A DNA stretch of 64,000 nucleotides from contig CAMQGK010000140.1 of assembly GCA_947000775.1 (NCBI GenBank), positions 1,202,501 through 1,266,500 of the forward strand. Reading direction: 5' to 3'. This document shows, in pieces, positions 47,456-59,781 of the stretch (position 1 is its first letter; the number at the start of each line of letters is the position of its first letter). A program made the position numbers and the translations under genes. The DNA is from Pterois miles (lineage: Eukaryota; Chordata; Actinopteri; Perciformes; Scorpaenidae). The notes below the pieces were generated by a model. It did not search any database, was not told the origin of the DNA, and worked only from the letters and a program-made list of their open reading frames with translations.

Positions 47456-49764
47456 TCACTTGGCATTGTGCATTTCTGCAAGTGATACGAGGCTGATTTG
47501 AATATTTTTTGGTTCAGAATCGTCGACATTCATCGTGTTCCATGGTTTACAGAAACGTACAATGGAAACATTTTTTTCTGGCGAATGGGTTGTTATATCG
47601 TATTGATAATAGATAATAGATGATGCTTGATGCGCCAAATTTTTAATGAATATCTACTGAAAATTGCTAACTTAACAAATATAAATGAAACTAAAAAACA
47701 GACCGCATGACTCAATGACCAGCCTCATTCTATATAACCAGCTTCATGAATAAAGTAACATCAAATATGTATTACAAATAGCTGTATTAATCATAAATAT
47801 TCAATGGCACCGAATGGTTATCCTCAGAGAAAATGTATTGACAGAGCCGGCATAACATTCTCCAATTATTCGACAGAGAAGCCAGTGTACCAGAGAGAAG
47901 CCTGCCCTTACCACATCTTATTCATCCTATTCATCTTTCTATTGGTTCTGATCTAATATTCTCTGTTTACATATCAGCTCTGGTGGCCTTTCCACAAATC
48001 AGGTGTTTAGTTTATATCCCAGCGGTAAACAAAATGGGGAAAAGTTCACAATGAAGCAATTTATTTGAATGTTGGCTTCCTCCATTTGCATCGTATATCC
48101 AATAGTTTGTGCTATTGCAGTTTAACAGTCTGCTTATTTTGTTGGTCTTGTAATGGTGCATTAAGAAGCTCAGATTTTACCACCATTAACGTAGCAGAAT
48201 AATAAAGCAATTCCAAACAAGGTGGATTGTAAAAGATAACCGATTGAAGATCAGAGGTTTATTTTAAATGCTAAAATAAGATCTTTTAGTCATTTTTCTC
48301 ACTGTATACTGTAAAACGATTGAACAAAAATGAACCATGTGTTATCTAGCCATCACTTCTGTTCATCAGCTAATTAATCATGCGCTGGTTATGAATCATT
48401 TCTGTCATCTGAGAGAAAAACATATACTCTCAGTGCTGTGCATAACAGGGCAAGTCTCACGCTCACATCTCGTCGGCAACAGGCTCACCGTAGCAGCCCT
48501 CAGTCTATTATTTCCATCCATAATGTGCACAGGTGCAGCTTAATTCAATTGGAAGATGTTGCTGTGGTTATACACAAATATGTCTCCGTGTTACCAGTAA
48601 AGCCGTTGTCATGGAGATGATAAGGCTTATATAAGCTCAAATGTATTTTTGTTCAAAACGAGTGCATTGTCTTCACTGTGCTCATTTCATTATGATTCGT
48701 TTATACCCACACACATAACCGCAATTGATTCAACTGTCTCTGTCTTTTTTTTTTCCCCAGACAGGCAGACTATAAAGCAATACACTTTAACATGCCTTTT
48801 TTTTTTTTGAGATGGCTAGTAAGGCATGAAGGATCTGCTCTCAGGCAGAGACATTTTATGCCATCTGCAAAAGTTGATAACAGGCATTTTGCATTTCCCC
48901 CTCAGTATCACTTTCATCTGTCACAAGCAGAGCTACAGCCTTGATATTAAAAACTCAAGATGTCTGGTTTCACAAAAAAAAAAAAACAATGAGATCCTTA
49001 CCTTTCAGCCAACTATGTTCCGCCAATGGAAAATGGGGTTGTCATTCACTTCACCTTTAACCTCCTGTCTGCCTCTAGATCCAGCACCCACCAGCTTTCA
49101 GCAGAGGATTAAACAGCTATTGACAGAGGAGTGACGTGATTGACAAGTTAAGGTTTCCTTCCTTGTCAGATGGGCCTCTCTCTGTCTGTCTGTCTTCCCA
49201 GAACTCACATTTCACATTCCAGCGTGACTCGAACAACTTCTGAATTTCTCTGCTGTGAAATACGAGTTTCTAGAGAGCCATTTTTCACACCGTTTGCCTA
49301 AAATGACTCCTGTACATCGACAGAGGGGAGGGTGGGGATAAAATTCTTGAATAAACTAGCATTTGAGTGTTATGTAAAGTCCTTACTTTGCGTGCCTTGA
49401 ACGGGGTCTCTCTCAGTGCTAAAATGTCCAGCGTTCATCAGTGCAGCAACACCTACAGTCTGCAGCAGACGCTCCTCTCAGATGAGGGAATTTTCAGCCT
49501 CAGTGGAACATGTGGGAGTTGGTAGTTACTGTATATTCATTTTAAGCCTTTGACTGTATTTCAAATGAAAGAAGGGCAGTTGGTGGTGGGTTTCACCGCT
49601 TGTGCTAAAACTACTTCAAAAGGACAATGACGAAAAAGTTGAATAACTTGTTTAGTTATGATTTTGTCTGGAGACCCCCTACATTCTCCAGGTGCTTCAT
49701 TTATACTGTTATATGATGAGAAGCATTGTGTTTCTGAACATTTTGACACCTATGTAGAGAGAAA
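47456..49764. other. Upstream flank, nothing recognised
   Basis: It holds short T and A runs (about 48746, 48798, 48975). No gene or named repeat. Confidence 0.5.
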
Positions 49765-50031
49765 CTACAGAAGCCCAGAAGCGAGAATTTATTTTTTTAA
49801 GTCTGATCTAAATTATTTTCTCTCTCCTGTGTTTATGACTCAAAAACAGGTGGATTTTTCCAAGTTATTGTCAATACACCAATTTTTAAAGAAATAATGT
49901 TAATAACTAATAATAACTAATAAAATAAAAAAAATCTTCCACCTGTTTTCCCATAAAGAAAAAAAATTTAGCCAAAAAAAAATTGTTTTAGTAACTTAGT
50001 AACTAAGTAAAAGTAACTTAGAAAAGCCCAT

Positions 50032-50062
<31 letters not shown>

Positions 50063-50243
50063 TTTTGTGCTACCTGTTACACAAAAGAAATAAATTAGAA
50101 AGATTATCCTGGTAAATTAAATGTTCCACCTGTTCTGGTCATAAACACAAGAGAGAAAATAATTTACAATTTACGACTTAGAAAATTTATTACCAGAAAA
50201 AAAAAGAATTAAAAATCTCGCTTGCCTTTCAGGGCTTCCGTAG
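49765..50243. mobile_element. Fold-back element with about 90-bp inverted arms
   Basis: The left arm (49765-49855) runs from CTACAGAAGCCC through GCGAGAATTTATTTT, AAATTATTTTCTCTCTCCTG, TGTTTATGACTC and AACAGGTGGA. The right arm (50124-50243) is its reverse complement: TCCACCTGTTCTGGTCATAA, ACACAAGAGAGAAAATAATTT, CTCGCTTGCCTTTCAGGGCT, TCCGTAG. The arms agree over most of their length with a few indels. A third, inverted copy of the inner motif (TCCACCTGTTTTCCCATAAA) lies at about 49938-49957. The loop also holds (TTTA)8 at 50031-50064. This is the structure of a non-autonomous DNA transposon. The target duplication is not clear. Confidence 0.75.
50031..50064. repeat. (TTTA)8 microsatellite
   Basis: A tetranucleotide run inside the loop of the fold-back element. 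Confidence 0.95.
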
Positions 50244-51292
50244 AAAACAGAATGCCGGAGGTCGAAAATGAAGTGGTGTCCCTCCTAATGTTCCTGTCAG
50301 ACGATACAATATGTATGGCAGGTAAGTTAGCTCTATATCAGTAGGAAGGGACAGAGAGTAATAGCATGAGGCGTAAAGCTGGAAGGACTTGTCTCTCCGT
50401 CTCTCTCAGTCATCTGGACCCAACCTGTCCGCAGTCAGAGCCTCTCAGAAGATTTGCTGCCGGTTGGGGAATTCGTGGCCGAACGATGCGTCAGGGGTTG
50501 TCATATAAAATGTGAGTGCTTTCCCCTGAGTAATTTAATCACAGACTTTTATGGAGGCATCAGCCAGCACACTGAGAGACACAGTAAAAGGATTCTAATT
50601 GGACTTCTTTCATTCAAAGTAATATACTGTATGGAATATGTGGTATAATTGCAGCGGTCGGTAATGGTCTGTGGACGACTGAAATGCTAACGCGCAATGA
50701 TTGGTTTAATGTCTGCTCATCAGGGGGAATTTGCACCATATTGACTTGAGACTTTTCTTTGGTGGTATGTTGTTTAGGCTTGTCAGACGTTACCATGTGG
50801 CTTCTTTCATAACCTCCCAGCCGTTCATCTGCTACCATCCAGGATGATAGAGTGATTGAAAACTTTGTCTTCTCAATAAATGAAACTTGGCAGAAATGGT
50901 CTATTATGTGCCAAATGAGTAATTTGCGTGGGCGATGTCTGAGGTCAACTCTTAAAAAGCTTGTGAATAGTCTGGGAACTCTCTTATGCAACTGTGCTGT
51001 TTGAATAGAAATCTCTGACTGTTTTATGGCTTGTTAGCCACTTTCATTTCACCATCACTGACATGAAATTTTGGTGGCAGCAGATTGTCTTTGGACTGAA
51101 AGTAATGTCGTCAATTTTCAGTGCATTTTGAGTTGATCCGCATCAGGAAGTGAGATAATTACAGATTGTCAATTTGTGAAAAAAAAAAAAAGTCTCCATT
51201 GATATTTTATAGTCATGCATTTAGAGATATGAGGAAATTAAATATGAAATTATGTTCATTTATGCATTTCTCTTGTTACTGAAGCTTATAGC
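50244..51292. other. Upstream flank, nothing recognised
   Basis: It contains a 125-codon open frame on the minus strand (50614-50991) with no recognisable domain, which I treat as chance. Confidence 0.45.
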
Positions 51293-51350
51293 CTAGACTG
51301 TATAAAATATGGACGTAGTCACCGACAGTTTTCTGAAGTGGGTGGTTCTG
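51293..51350 (+). mobile_element. Solo left end of the ACAGTCTATG MITE family
   Basis: TAGACTGTATAAAATATGGACG followed by TAGTCACCGACAG matches, as I recall it, the left end of the full-length family whose right halves lie at 12878-13430 and 56399-56985. AGACTGTA is the inverted counterpart of their TACAGTCTA terminus. The remainder is not recognised. Confidence 0.5.
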
Positions 51351-51534
51351 TCGCCATAATGGCAGTGATGACAGCCTGATTCATGGTTAATCCATGGTGG
51401 TGCTGCTGGTGGTGTGTTTATAGAACTTTTTATGTATTTATGTAACTATTAACTAGAAAAAAAATAAAATACCTTCACCTGCTCTCCCAAAACCTCAGAC
51501 TACCCTACCTTCAGCTAAAACATTTACTAATGTC

Positions 51535-51990
51535 ATGTCATACTAACTTAAATAACACTCCGAACAGGAAAACTGTCATGGCCATTTTCAACAGGGTCCC
51601 TTGACCCTGATCTCAAAATATGTGAATGTAAATGGGTTCTCTGGGTACCCACGAATCTTCCCTTTACAGACATGCCCACTTTATGATAATCATACAGTTT
51701 GGGCCAAGTCATAGTCAAGTCAGCACACTGACACGCTGTTGTTGCCAGTTGGGCTTGATTTTGCAATTTTATCATTTGAGCATATTTTTATGCTAAATGC
51801 AGTACCTGTGAGGGTTTCTGGACAATATTTTTTTTTTTTGTGCTGTTAATTAATTTCCAATAATAAATATACACATACATTTGCATGAAGCAGCAATTGT
51901 CCAATCACGTTGAGAAGAGTATTAAATACTTGACAAACCTCCTTTTAAGATACATTTCTCAGCTTGCTGTTTGATCATACAATCACTGAT
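51535..51990 (+). mobile_element. GGGCTGTCAA-family element, copy 4 (both ends lost)
   Basis: Core only: CATGGCCATTTTCAACAGGG, ATATGTGAATGTAAATGGGT, CATGCCCACTTTATGATAAT, AGTACCTGTGAGGGTTTC. It fades after TTTAAGATACATTTCTCAGC. A T(11) run sits at about 51829. Confidence 0.75.
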
Positions 51991-52828
51991 TATACTTTTT
52001 TTTTTTTTGCTTTTAAATGTTAATTTTCCTCTAGATAAACTTTTTAAATTGTTTATTTTATTAAGTGACTAAGGGTCTGAATACAATACATATATTTTAA
52101 CATGATACATAATATTCCTTTCTACAAGAAATCAAAAGTCATACTTTTTACACAGAACCTATAAACAATTAATACTTTACTGATCTTTATCAGCGTGTGG
52201 TCTATACCGCCCAAAACCGCTGTGACACCTCACTCCTTGCTCCCGACAAATCGTTCATCAAACTCTAACTGCATTTGCTGTGACAGCGAAATAATTCTTT
52301 ACTGGAAACCAGGCCGTTCCTGGGCGGCTTGGGAGTTGTCGTGCTGCATGCTACATGTTTACGGTACCTTGGGCCTTTCCGTTCACATCAGCCGACTCAT
52401 TTTTCTGTTCCTTGACTAAACCAATCAGGTGAATCTGCTGTTCCACACAGCCCCCGTGCAGCATGTGTGTGCGCAGCACCGGCATCATATTAACCATAAA
52501 ACATACACAGCATATTTTATGTAATAGTGATAGGAAACTCAAAATGACAGTGGTGTTTTATAGTCATTTCCCTCCACATGGATATGTGTAAGAGATTTTC
52601 ATTTGCGTCACATGACCTCGTCTAGATGAGCTCCAGACCTCTGCTCCTCCATATATACGAGGGAGTGGAATGCATTTTGCCTAACAATTAGCAGCGTAAT
52701 GTAACCTGATGACGGCGCCACCCAAACGTTCAAAACATTAGACCTAGTCACACTTTCCATCATCTCGCTCATCATGAAACATTACTGAAATGAGATCCAG
52801 GTTGGGAGAGTGTGTGTATGTGTGTGTC

Positions 52829-52830
52829 TC

Positions 52831-52867
<37 letters not shown>

Positions 52868-52868
52868 A
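52829..52868. repeat. (AG)n microsatellite
   Basis: About 20 AG units with one CG interruption, preceded by a short TG run. Confidence 0.95.
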
Positions 52869-53039
52869 GAGGACAGCATTTCACAATCCGCAGATAAACT
52901 CAATGTGACAAGATGGTTACTTTCTCCCTCTGCTGTGACAGTTAATTCTGGACTAGGAAAAATGTCAAAAATGTTTAGCTGTGCTTGAGCGGAGTTAATT
53001 ACAGAGCCCAAGGCAACTCAGACGAGGGCTGCTAATGGC

Positions 53040-53340
53040 CTTGACTTACAGATAAAGCTCCGTTTACCAAGACTATTTTTTTTAGCTACTGATCTAATTT
53101 ACTTAAAATCAAACATTTTCGCAGCGGCAATTAGATTGTCACCATTTGGAATAGAATTGAGATCCTGTTGTGGCCTGGTTTTGTTTCACCTGCTGCCATT
53201 AACCAGATTAATGTTTGTCACACTGTAATGTCATGCAAATGTAATTTATTTTGGATTGACATTTTCATGAGACATCCCAACACATTATGTGGCGTTTATA
53301 ATAGCTAGCCAAGACGATTCATTTATAGCCGTTTCTTATA
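53040..53340. promoter_or_regulatory. Candidate conserved non-coding element
   Basis: Unique-looking, with GCGGCAATTAGATTGTCACC, TTAACCAGATTAATG, GTCATGCAAATGTAATTT (octamer-like ATGCAAAT) and AAGACGATTCATTTATAGCC. The motifs are seen; function is inferred. Confidence 0.25.
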
Positions 53341-55314
53341 TTTCCGACTGACCTACATTATAAATAAAATACTGAAACAATGCTGTTTCTGCTGATGTGA
53401 GTTGATGATGTGCGGATAAAACAGCAGAAGAATAAAAGTTAAAAATTGAATAAAAGCTCATCTATCTATTCACCTCAAATTTTCTCTAAATTAATAAGAT
53501 GTGTTCACCTTGTGTTTTGTTTTTTATCAAATCAAGAAATTTGCTCATCAGTCTCCATTCTGCATGTTATTTCTTGAATCTTTCTGTCCAACTTGCTCAT
53601 CGGTTGGACAGATGCATGAGAAACGAAACCGCATATGTGCAAATATATCCTTGACACTCGTTTGACATTCATGCTCCCAACTGTCACCACCTGACATTTA
53701 GACCCTCTGACCACCTATAAAACTCTTTCTCTGTCTTTGTCTCTTTCCTTCCTTTGAGGTCACCGAACCACAGTGTTAGTGTTTTCAAGCCGCCCTTACA
53801 TGTCTTTGTGGTTGCATCACTTCCTCCTCGCAGGTCCCTCTCGGCAGTGCTGCAATAACACGTGAAAGTCTATGAAACAGCAATCAAGACATCAGTAGCA
53901 CCGGGGCCGGAGCCGAGTGAACCCAGTCCCAGAGATCGGGACCCAGAGATGGCCCGTGAAATGAGTTGGAGTTGGAAAATCACCGGGGGGATATTCCACG
54001 CTCCGCTGCCAATTTCACTATCATAATCAACCCCGAGCTTGTAGAATGATATTATAGGGCCAAGCATTTTTTTGCTGACACTCTTAACTGTGCATAGATT
54101 TTTTTTTTTTTTTTTTGTGGTGCAGGAGATAAGAGAGCTGATAAGAAATATTGTGGGGGCTGAATTGTAGATTGTGCAAAACATAAAAAAGAAAAGTACA
54201 GAATTTTTGCTTATCTGATCTTAAATGTTTAAATTTGTAAATTAGTTTAATGAGATTGAAGCTTGGTTTTCATGTGTTAATTGCATCCACAGATGCTGAC
54301 ACTCTACAAAACTGTTTAAAGGGGGAAAAAAGGTGCAGAGACAAAGGTTTTGACCATCATCAGCATCTATAAATCTATTAATCAGGCCATATTAATCTCA
54401 ATTATTATCCATCAGGTGATTGCTAAGTATGAAAGGCTGTCTCAACATTTTGAAATTCTGCCCAGTCTTACACACCACTACAAAAGTACACCAAAGATCT
54501 CGATACAGCTTCTTCAGTCAATACATAAAACATTATTTGACCATCTGCAGCCACAATCCAACAGACAAATACTACTCCTTGTATTGTATCAATAAATATA
54601 CATGCAGGTTTATTAACACAGATATCCTTGGACAGATAAAAAACTCATATGGCACATCTGGGGCCAGACAATAAGTATTATTTTATGAGACATGGTTGCA
54701 TCGTAAAAAGTAGTTCCTTAATGGAAATATACATGTTAAATCTCAGTATCTTGCCGAGCTGAGGTTTATTGTAAAGTTATGATTTTCCACATTTTATATT
54801 GTTTCTGATTGACTGAACCGTTAAATATTTTTGTTAGAATGACAACAAGCAACGCAACTGAGACATGGGGAAAAACCTGTAACATCATCAAGCAGTCCCT
54901 AATGTTTCTGGCCCTGATATGAGATACTAGAGAGGGTTTGTGTGCTGATCATATGACACATGGATGTGAATATTAATGTGAATGTGCTCTGAAAATGGTA
55001 ATTAAAAGCCTTTTTTATTTGAGAATTCATCTGTCTCTGTCATGGACATTTATTTTGCCTAATAGTGCATTTTGAGCAGAAAAAAAAAATCAAAAATCAG
55101 ACAGACACACTGGAAGGTAGTGAAGTAATGTTGCTAATTGGAAATCAGTATGCTGGACCAACTTACCTGAGGACACACAGTGAGCACTAACTAATTAGTT
55201 ATTGTTTGTGTGCCAATAGCTCCTTATGCAGACTGATCAGAAGGGATTTGTTCGGAAATTGCTCAGTATACATATTCACAGATATTCAGGATGTAAACAT
55301 AAGACACTGGTTCA

Positions 55315-55758
55315 TTAAAGGTGCTAAATGCAAGATTGACTCTGCACAGCTCTCAACATGGTGAAGGCTGAGCCGGCGGCTTGTAGCAAACGGTGCTAAC
55401 AGTGAAAATAATGGCAACAGTGCTGACAGAGCTAACAGTGCTTACCTGAGTGGGAATCAGAGGGTGGGTGCTACGATTCCACAGCGCTGTTATTGACTGT
55501 AACCGTCATATGAGAGCAGTGCAGAGCAGCGACTGTGAGGTGGCCAGTAGGGCACGCTCACATGCACGAACGTGTCCTAAAGGCACGTGTGGTGGCCAAC
55601 TATGTGAGTAAAGCAAGGAAAAGCAAGAATTACAACACTCACAGAGGGAGAGTGACTTCATTCTCTGCTCAGGTAGACATTACAGCTCTATATCTTTACA
55701 CAGGAAATAGTTGTTGGTGCTGTATTAATGCTCTGGATATGATATACAGCACCATTAA
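55315..55758 (+). mobile_element. TTAA-flanked MITE with AGGTGCT ends
   Basis: TTAA at 55315-55318 and 55755-55758 flank about 436 bp. The left end is AGGTGCTAAATGCAAG. The right end reads TACAGCACCA, so reversed it begins TGGTGCT. Internal landmarks are CTGAGCCGGCGGCTTGTAGC, GAGCAGTGCAGAGCAGCGAC and GTAAAGCAAGGAAAAGC. I recall this as a common fish repeat of high internal GC. The inverted ends are short (about 7 bp), so the class is tentative. Confidence 0.65.
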
Positions 55759-56390
55759 AATATTACAGACACTACTGATATAAACACAGCCTGGCGGTGA
55801 TGTGTCTATTTTTAGTCCCTGTATGATTATAGCGAACTTGTCAATCAATTTGACAGTGACAGCAGGTTCCAAACATGAGTTTTGAGTTTTAGTGGTGCTG
55901 TGGCTTATTTGTTGGCATTTGTATCATCAGCCTTGTGTTTTTATTTCACCAGGATAAAGCAGTTTACTCTGTTTAACACACAAACTCCCACTGTTATCTG
56001 CGTACCATACAATCCTATCCTTTTGTAATTTACCCTTTTTTTTTTGCTCCATGATTTTTTTTTTTTTTTTGTTCTCCTACTAATGGGAAAACAAAAATTA
56101 CCTTTTACTTTTAGATGGGCTTTGTCTTCAGTGAAAGTTAAACCTGCATGTTGCCTTGTTGAAACGCGTCTGAGCTCGATAGATTTAAAAGAACGTAAAC
56201 ACTTGAGGTTTTAAGATTAAATAGACCCACAGGAAGAGGAGGAACACATGTTGAGCAGCTTCTGTTCAAGAAGTGAAGCCGTGAGTGTTAACACATTGTA
56301 GATCAATGAGATATTCATCTTAATCTCCACATCAGGTGTTGTACTGCTGTGTTAGGTCCTGAAGTACTGGGAACCAGTGGGCAACCTTAG
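55759..56390. other. Upstream flank, nothing recognised
   Basis: T-rich runs near 56036-56070. No recognised feature. Confidence 0.45.
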
Positions 56391-56398
56391 GGTCTGAA

Positions 56399-56985
56399 AA
56401 GTGAAGCCAATGCTGAAGTGCATTAAACTTGCATTGTTTCTAACAGCCAGCAGGTGGTAACTCATCCGGTTGCAAAAAGAAGTCTGATTGTATAGAAGTC
56501 TATGAGAAAATGACCTCAATTCTCAATTGATTTATTACCTCAGTAAACATGAGTTTATGGTCTCAGTCACTAGTTTCAAGTCTTCTTCAAAACAGCATGA
56601 TGTTTATTTGGTAAATTATGGTCCCATTTAGAGTCAAATAGACCATAAAGCAGGGGATGCTTTAGGGTGTGGCTACCTTTTGATTGACAGGTTGCTGCCA
56701 CGGCGTTGTCCAGTCTGGGAGTTGTCTGTTTTCATCTTACAGCTTTAACCCTTTCACAGTAAGTTTTCAGTTCATGAAAGTTAACTGAAACATTTTTGGT
56801 TGCCTAAAAATGTCTTATTCAGCATTCAGTTAGCTCCACCCTCTCTTGTTAATTCTGGAGAGATGGTGACGGCCAAAAATCAAGAAGGCAACAGCCAAAA
56901 TGTCGACCTCATGGCTTCAAAACCGTAGTCTAAAACCAGTGATTGCTGTCATGGTGCATACGTCCACTTCTTATTTACAGTCTAT
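56399..56985 (+). mobile_element. MITE ending in TTATTTACAGTCTA, copy 2
   Basis: It matches the element at 12878-13430 from GAAAAGTGAAGCCAATGCTG to TTATTTACAGTCTA in the same order. It has an extra internal segment (TTAGCTCCACCCTCTCTTGT) that the first copy has lost. The start is the same to within a base or two. The CTCF-like site is CCAGCAGGTGGTAA here (56447-56460). Confidence 0.75.
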
Positions 56986-57600
56986 TGTTGGAACCAGTTT
57001 TATATGAACCCTGACTCAGACATTTTTTCTCTCTTCAGGATTGTTGAGTCTGAAAGATGAATTAGTCTTCCTAAATTGGCTTAAGATATATGGCACAGTG
57101 TGCAAATCCTTTGTACTCTCTTTTGTACTTGTCCAATGTTTTATAAGCAGTTTAATATAGATTTAAACACTGTGTCATAAAACTTGATAATTAAAAAATG
57201 TCCATCTAAAAATATCTTCCAGAAATTTCTGAAAAGTTTTCACTATTGATTTGAAAAGGAGAGACCTGCGTGCACAGAGGAACACCAGATCAATATACGT
57301 CTATTATAGAGTACAGCAGGAGACCTTTGTAAATCTATATGTATACCAGGGAATAAGCTCCTGCCTCAGTGTGTGTGTCTGTGTGTTTGGCCTTTCTTAC
57401 TGTAAATCTCCGGGACATCGCACAGATCTCTCAGGCAGCCAAAGCCAGTCGTCTTCATTCATTTGCAATGTACATCTGCCTCTGGTATGAATATGGCTGT
57501 CAGTCCGTTAAAGACCATCACAATAGAACACACTCATTAGTATTGTGTTGCACTGTGCTTCAGCATCAAGCGCCCACCACCCTTGACTAATTTTCTGTTT
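56986..57600. other. Upstream flank, nothing recognised
   Basis: No repeat or coding signal is recognised. Confidence 0.45.
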
Positions 57601-57639
57601 GTATCAAGAAACAAAAGCTCTCCCAAATCCCCCCGTGGG

Positions 57640-57890
57640 CTCCGGAGTGGCTTTACTGCACATCAAACTATGCTAATTACCTTTTGCATGATTAATTGGA
57701 CCAATTAGAATTAGTAGAGGGAGAAAATGATTCTTGGCAAGGTGCGAAACATTAATTAGTCATGAAAAACATTTATTAGTGTTCAAATTTAATCTCGCGG
57801 AGCACAATGGGATTAAGAGGAAAAGACAGTTAATATGTAGCGTGTTCAATCACTCTCGGCTGCAGATGGAATAATGAGTGTCACTGCTCG
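57640..57890. promoter_or_regulatory. Candidate enhancer, ATTA-rich
   Basis: By hand count there are about 13 TAAT/ATTA cores in roughly 200 bp (CTAATTACC, GATTAATTGG, CCAATTAGAATTAG, CATTAATTAGTC, ATTTATTAG and others), against about four expected at this base composition. A 13-bp palindrome AATTGGACCAATT (57694-57706) pairs two CCAAT cores, and TTTTGCATGATTAA adds an octamer-like site. It carries no repeat family I recognise. This is the best enhancer candidate in the window, about 30.5 kb upstream of the exon. Confidence 0.35.
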
Positions 57891-57903
57891 CATTGTGCTC
57901 CAT

Positions 57904-57950
<47 letters not shown>
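57904..57950. repeat. (CA)23 microsatellite
   Basis: A perfect dinucleotide run immediately after the ATTA-rich element. Confidence 0.97.
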
Positions 57951-57951
<1 letters not shown>

Positions 57952-58608
57952 CCTCCATCCCCTACCACAGTTACTGTACTGTTAGAAAACACCCATCTTC
58001 ATCCATCATACAAAGTGGCAGTTGTAACACAAACATTCCAGCTCTGATTGATGAGTCAAAACCATACAAACGACTTATACACAGTAATCCCGTGCAAGAT
58101 TTATGGCCCGAAGGCGATGCATTACAAATTTGCAATAACAAAATCAACAACAATAGCGGCGGCGGCAGCACCAGCAGCTAATGGTGATTTAGCTGCGGCA
58201 GCATTTCTAATGGTACAATATGGCATCGGTAATAACAATGTTGTATTACACTAGTTTACACACACTAGTGTCTGTAGCATGGGAAATGACAGCCGCGGGG
58301 CGGTTGTTTACGATGGTGAAAAATCAAGCAGGTAGGCTACAGCATGGGCAGTGAGGAGTGTGTGGGTGTTTTCTCACAGTTTGAACATTCATGCAATAAA
58401 ATAACAACAGGGAGTGGCTTCACACTGAACTATACCTCGGCCTATAAAAGATTACTGTAATCTGCACACACGCACAGATGGTTGGTGTGTGGTGATCGCT
58501 GCACCGTGTAACATGGCTGCAGATTATGTGTATTAGAAAATGACTGAAGACATTTTTTTCAGAGTATTTTAAACAAAGTCTGCTCACAATATGTTGTAAT
58601 CTTCTGTT

Positions 58609-58658
<50 letters not shown>

Positions 58659-59040
58659 GCCTTGTTTCAGGGGAAACACCCAGAAATGTACCTAATGAAA
58701 AACTGAGAGTTAGAGGTGAAACATGAAACTTGAAGAGCTCACACTTCAGTGTCTCTCCACATCATAAACACAATCTAACAAGGCGCCTGCTTCAGTTATG
58801 ACAATGTGTGCTGGCTTATAAGGATAATAAGTTTATCAGCAGAGTGTGTGTGGTGTTGTCACCTTTCTACTGTATAACAAAAGCAAAATGTTCCCACTTT
58901 GACGAGGTTACTGTTATGATGTACTGCATAGGTTTCAAATACATCGTTAATATGTAAATTATTTTAAAACATGTTGCACTTTTGCTATTTGTATAGAGTA
59001 GTAAATATATATGTGTGAAATTAAACATCAGTTAATTGGA
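57951..59040. other. Upstream flank with a CT repeat
   Basis: Nothing recognised except the CT microsatellite at 58609-58659. Confidence 0.45.
58609..58659. repeat. (CT)n microsatellite
   Basis: About 25 CT units with CC and TT interruptions. Confidence 0.95.
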
Positions 59041-59400
59041 TTAATGGGGGGGGGGGTTTTCATGTGAAATTAGCTAGAGTGTTTAAAATTATGTATGCAC
59101 ATTTTTAGTAATGTAAGTTAGTGTTAATGAGTGTGTGATTGTCTGTGTGCAAGTGTGTAGGAGAAAAAATGGTGATGAAAATGGGCAGTGTTTGGTTTGT
59201 GTTAGGGTGAGAGAAAATGACGGCTTGAAGAGGACCCGCACTGTGTGATAAAAAATTTTTTTTAGTGAATATAATTAAGAAAAATTTTTTTAAGATAAGA
59301 TAAGATAGTTTTTTTGTAAGTGGAGAATTAATATTAGAGAAAGTGGATAGTGAATAAAAAGAAGTTTTTCTCCATTTCTGCAATAGTCGTAAATGTGAAA
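59041..59400 (+). other. Strongly C-depleted stretch
   Basis: By hand count 20 C and 95 G occur in 360 bp on the plus strand, a GC skew of about 0.65. It begins with G(11) at 59046-59056 and includes AAGATAAGATAAGATAG. No repeat unit or gene explains it. Confidence 0.7.
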
Positions 59401-59781
59401 TTTTTTTTTAATTGTGTGAGGCGTCATGTAGACATTGCTGACTGTTGTCCTCCTTCAACATGCAACATTTGCTTTGGGTAAAATTTGCTGTTTATAAAGA
59501 TACAGTATGAAATTATCAATTTCTGTTCACCTTTGGCAACATCAAATTTTCCACCAAGTTTTCTTTTTTATTTTTTTTTTATTTATTGATAAATAAAGTT
59601 AATACTATTTGGAAATTTAAAAAGGTTTTTAAAAAAATGATTTGCTGTGTTTGTACATCTGGTTTGTTCTTTTAGTAGATATTGTTTGAAATTTGTGTTT
59701 GTGTGGGAAAGATGAAAGAATATATATATAGATATAATAAATTTTGAAAATGGTTAAATACGACCTGAGGACAAAGGAAGA

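Larger units (their letters stand above)
51991..55314. other. Upstream flank with simple repeats and one candidate element
   Basis: It holds T(12) near 51997, the GA repeat at 52829-52868, T(17) near 54100 and the candidate element at 53040-53340. No gene. Confidence 0.5.

Noticed and set aside
50614..50991. 125-codon open frame on the minus strand
   Set aside because: No domain or family is recognised and there is no supporting context. Treated as chance.
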